Source of the DNA: Bacteroidota bacterium
GTDB lineage: Bacteria; Bacteroidota; Ignavibacteria; Ignavibacteriales; Melioribacteraceae
Direction of reading: 5' to 3'
Assembly (NCBI GenBank): GCA_023447335.1
Contig: JAEXOD010000101.1
Coordinates: forward strand, 1-25,622
Length of the DNA stretch: 25,622 bases
The translations under genes were made by a program, and so were the position numbers. Of the stretch, positions 24,567 through 25,622 are shown piece after piece. Under the pieces are notes generated by a model, which saw only the letters and a program-made list of their open reading frames with translations, was not told where the DNA came from and made no database searches. Each line of letters opens with the position of its first letter. The stretch's first letter is position 1.

Positions 24567-24864
24567 TTTTAAATATTCCCTTTTTCTAATTATTTTTCTT
24601 TTTGGTTGCAATAACCCAAAAGAAGTTGACAAGAACACTTTAGGCAAAGTGTATGTTGATATCATGGTTGCACAAGAAATCTATTTACCAAATTTCGATT
24701 CGCTTAAAATTCACAAAGAAAAAATATTCAAAAAATACGATATTAAAGAAGAAGATTACAATTATACTTTAGAAAAATACAAAGCCGATACAGAAACTTG
24801 GAACGAATTTTTTGCTTCTTCTTTAGCATATCTGGATACTTTAAAAAAACAAAACTTAAAATAG
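24547..24864 (+). CDS. Small DUF4296-like lipoprotein
   Basis: A 105-residue probable lipoprotein: a hydrophobic N-terminus ending in LFGC (Cys21), with Phe at the second lipobox position, which is unusual. The rest is a helical domain resembling the DUF4296 family of Bacteroidota (GKVYVDIMVAQEI, then HKEKIFKKYDIKEEDYNYTL and a Trp-containing final helix). The function is not known in any member I can name. The gene starts inside the rhomboid gene (20-base overlap), with AAGGA 10 bases before the ATG, and its stop abuts the next start, so all three genes form one unit. The link to rhomboid may be functional, but that is only inference. Confidence 0.75.
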   Translation: MQARNNSFKYSLFLIIFLFGCNNPKEVDKNTLGKVYVDIMVAQEIYLPNFDSLKIHKEKIFKKYDIKEEDYNYTLEKYKADTETWNEFFASSLAYLDTLKKQNLK

Positions 24865-25152
24865 ATGAAAGTTTTTTTAGACGATATAAGAACTGAACCG
24901 GCAGGTTGGAAAAGGACAAAAACTGCAGACGAAACAATTGATCTTTTACTAAATAATCAAGTTGAAGAACTTAGCCTTGATTATGATTTAGGCGGTGAAC
25001 TTTACTGCGGTAACGGTTTTGATGTATTAATTTGGATAGATAACAACAAGAATAATCCAAAGTTTACAATGCCTAAAAGAATTTATATTCACTCAACCCA
25101 TTCTTTTTATCGCCCCAGAATGGAATCTTTTGTAAAACAATTATTAAAATAA
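24865..25152 (+). CDS. Small receiver-like protein, cyclic-phosphate processing (cPPR) type
   Basis: A 95-residue single-domain protein with receiver-like acidic motifs: VFLDDIRTEPAGW at the N-terminus and LSLDYDLGG in the middle, then YIHSTHSF near the end, where the His residues could take part in catalysis. This pattern matches the family annotated as cyclic-phosphate processing receiver domain, proposed from comparative genomics to act on RNA ends or cyclic phosphates; that function is predicted, not shown. It lacks an output domain and any histidine kinase neighbour, so a two-component role is unlikely. The ATG directly follows the TAG of the upstream gene. Confidence 0.7.
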   Translation: MKVFLDDIRTEPAGWKRTKTADETIDLLLNNQVEELSLDYDLGGELYCGNGFDVLIWIDNNKNNPKFTMPKRIYIHSTHSFYRPRMESFVKQLLK

Positions 25153-25169
25153 CCTTCGGTTAATTTTTT
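25150..25169 (+). terminator. Weak intrinsic terminator overlapping the last stop codon
   Basis: TAACC-ttc-GGTTA followed by AT and six T; the stem (5 bp) includes the TAA stop. Short and AT-poor only at its tip, so moderate support. Confidence 0.5.
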
Positions 25170-25174
25170 CATTC

Positions 25175-25239
25175 CCCATGAATGAATTCATGGGCTTGGT
25201 TATTACCTCGCCCCCACGAATAAATTCATGGGTTGCGAG
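25175..25239. repeat. Pair of related hairpin repeats (CCCATGAA..TTCATGGG type)
   Basis: Hairpin 1: CCCATGAA (25175-25182), loop TGAA, TTCATGGG (25187-25194). Hairpin 2: CTCGC-CCCCACGAA ... TTCATGGG-TT-GCGAG (25207-25239), where one C-A mismatch becomes a G-U pair on the minus-strand transcript. The shared core shows that both belong to one small repeat family. Confidence 0.72.
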
Positions 25240-25270
25240 TTCTTTTTATTCAACACTTAACATTTATTTT

Positions 25271-25309
25271 GAACCAGGATTTTCAGGATGAAAGAAGGAT
25301 TTTCAGGAA
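25271..25309 (+). repeat. Interspersed repeat GAACCAGGATT..CAGGAT, copy 2
   Basis: Second copy of the element at 15489-15527 (33 of 39 identical), same orientation, again made of two GATTTTCAGGA units separated by a GAAAGAAG linker. Confidence 0.7.
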
Positions 25310-25387
25310 AAAACTTGCTCGTCTTAATTTTTGTCAATCAGCTATTATCTAACGTCTGTAGTCTATCGTCTGTTTTATAAGGACTTT

Positions 25388-25466
25388 CAGCTCCGTAGGA
25401 GTGGCATTATTGTAACCCGCATAAACACAAGAATATTTCAGCCTCGTAGAGGCGACATTGTTTTTT
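25388..25466 (+). repeat. Two copies of a GTA-loop mini-hairpin repeat (CAGCYCCGTAGRGGC type)
   Basis: CTCC-GTA-GGAG with following TGGCATTATTGTAAC (25391-25415), and GCCTC-GTA-GAGGC with following GACATTGTTTTT (25441-25465), both introduced by TTTCAG. Translating them gives the spurious PRRGDIVF-like peptides often mis-annotated as proteins. Confidence 0.65.
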
Positions 25467-25482
25467 ATTTCTTGCTCCTTAG

Positions 25483-25582
25483 CCACTATTTAAAAATAGT
25501 GGTAATTACAAAGAGAACTAAATAATAATTACTTTAACAACTATGCGCTTTTTCAATTACCACTATCTTCAGATAGTGGTAA
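25483..25582. repeat. Two hairpins with the same CCACTAT arm
   Basis: CCACTATTT-aa-AAATAGTGG (25483-25502) and TTACCACTATC-ttca-GATAGTGGTAA (25557-25582, an 11-bp perfect stem). Same outer arms and a different centre, as for members of one repeat family. Nothing coding is seen from 25153 to the window end. Confidence 0.68.
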
Positions 25583-25622
25583 ACAAACCCCGCTAATACT
25601 TGCTTGTATAGGTATATTATTC

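Noticed and set aside
25331..25525. 64-codon frame on the plus strand (PRRGDIVF-containing peptide)
   Set aside because: It is the translation of the GTA mini-hairpin repeats; no ribosome site or coding character.

Overview
The window is strongly AT-rich (by eye about one third G+C), and its genes point to a Gram-negative member of the Bacteroidota/Ignavibacteriota (FCB) lineage. Evidence for this: the GH18 protein ends in a type IX secretion (Por/T9SS) tail containing YPNPFNPTTEI, a wording common in Ignavibacteria-like genomes; kdsB implies an LPS-bearing outer membrane; there are two lipoproteins; and TAnnTTTG promoter elements occur upstream of several genes. Good Shine-Dalgarno sequences (GGAGG before gap and pgk, AGGTGA before kdsB and the small membrane protein) are more frequent than in classical Bacteroidetes. 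The genus cannot be fixed from the window.

Layout, plus strand 1-6855: the 3' part of a penicillin-acylase-family gene, then a tightly packed six-gene unit: metF, a Gfo/Idh/MocA oxidoreductase, a class II aldolase, ddl, a FtsB/DivIC-like protein and rarA. It joins one-carbon metabolism, peptidoglycan precursor synthesis, cell division and replication-fork maintenance, and three of its junctions overlap. Minus strand 10455-6879: a VWA lipoprotein, gatC, kdsB (TTG start) and a PLP enzyme of the ACC deaminase/D-cysteine desulfhydrase family. Minus strand 13036-10598: a secreted GH18 protein with a T9SS tail. Then come a small membrane protein with its own terminator (minus) and a divergent EFR1-type flavodoxin/ferredoxin membrane protein (plus).

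15228-15718 is non-coding and built of repeats: an 8-bp tandem array, two inverted 8-bp arrays, and a duplicated module about 235 bp apart. Minus strand 17875-15719 is a TetR regulator followed by an SDR and an NAD(P)-binding epimerase-like gene. Two nearly identical palindromic operators lie before tetR and before the SDR, so this looks like a self-contained TetR-controlled unit. Minus strand 20885-17960 is a Crp-family regulator, a PHP phosphoesterase, ribH and an Mrr-like restriction endonuclease. A perfect TGTGA-N6-TCACA palindrome lies just upstream of the regulator, whose recognition helix keeps the CRP residues RExxxR.

Plus strand 21073-25152: gap and pgk (adjacent glycolytic genes, each followed by a strong intrinsic terminator), then a rhomboid protease, a DUF4296-like lipoprotein and a cPPR-like small receiver protein, packed with overlap or abutment. 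The last about 470 bp hold no credible gene but several different small hairpin/interspersed repeat families. One of these is shared with the repeat region at 15.5 kb.

I see no CRISPR array, tRNA, rRNA, transposase or multi-gene defence island. The most noteworthy signals are regulatory (the TetR operator pair and the Crp autoregulatory site) and the unexplained repeat modules.
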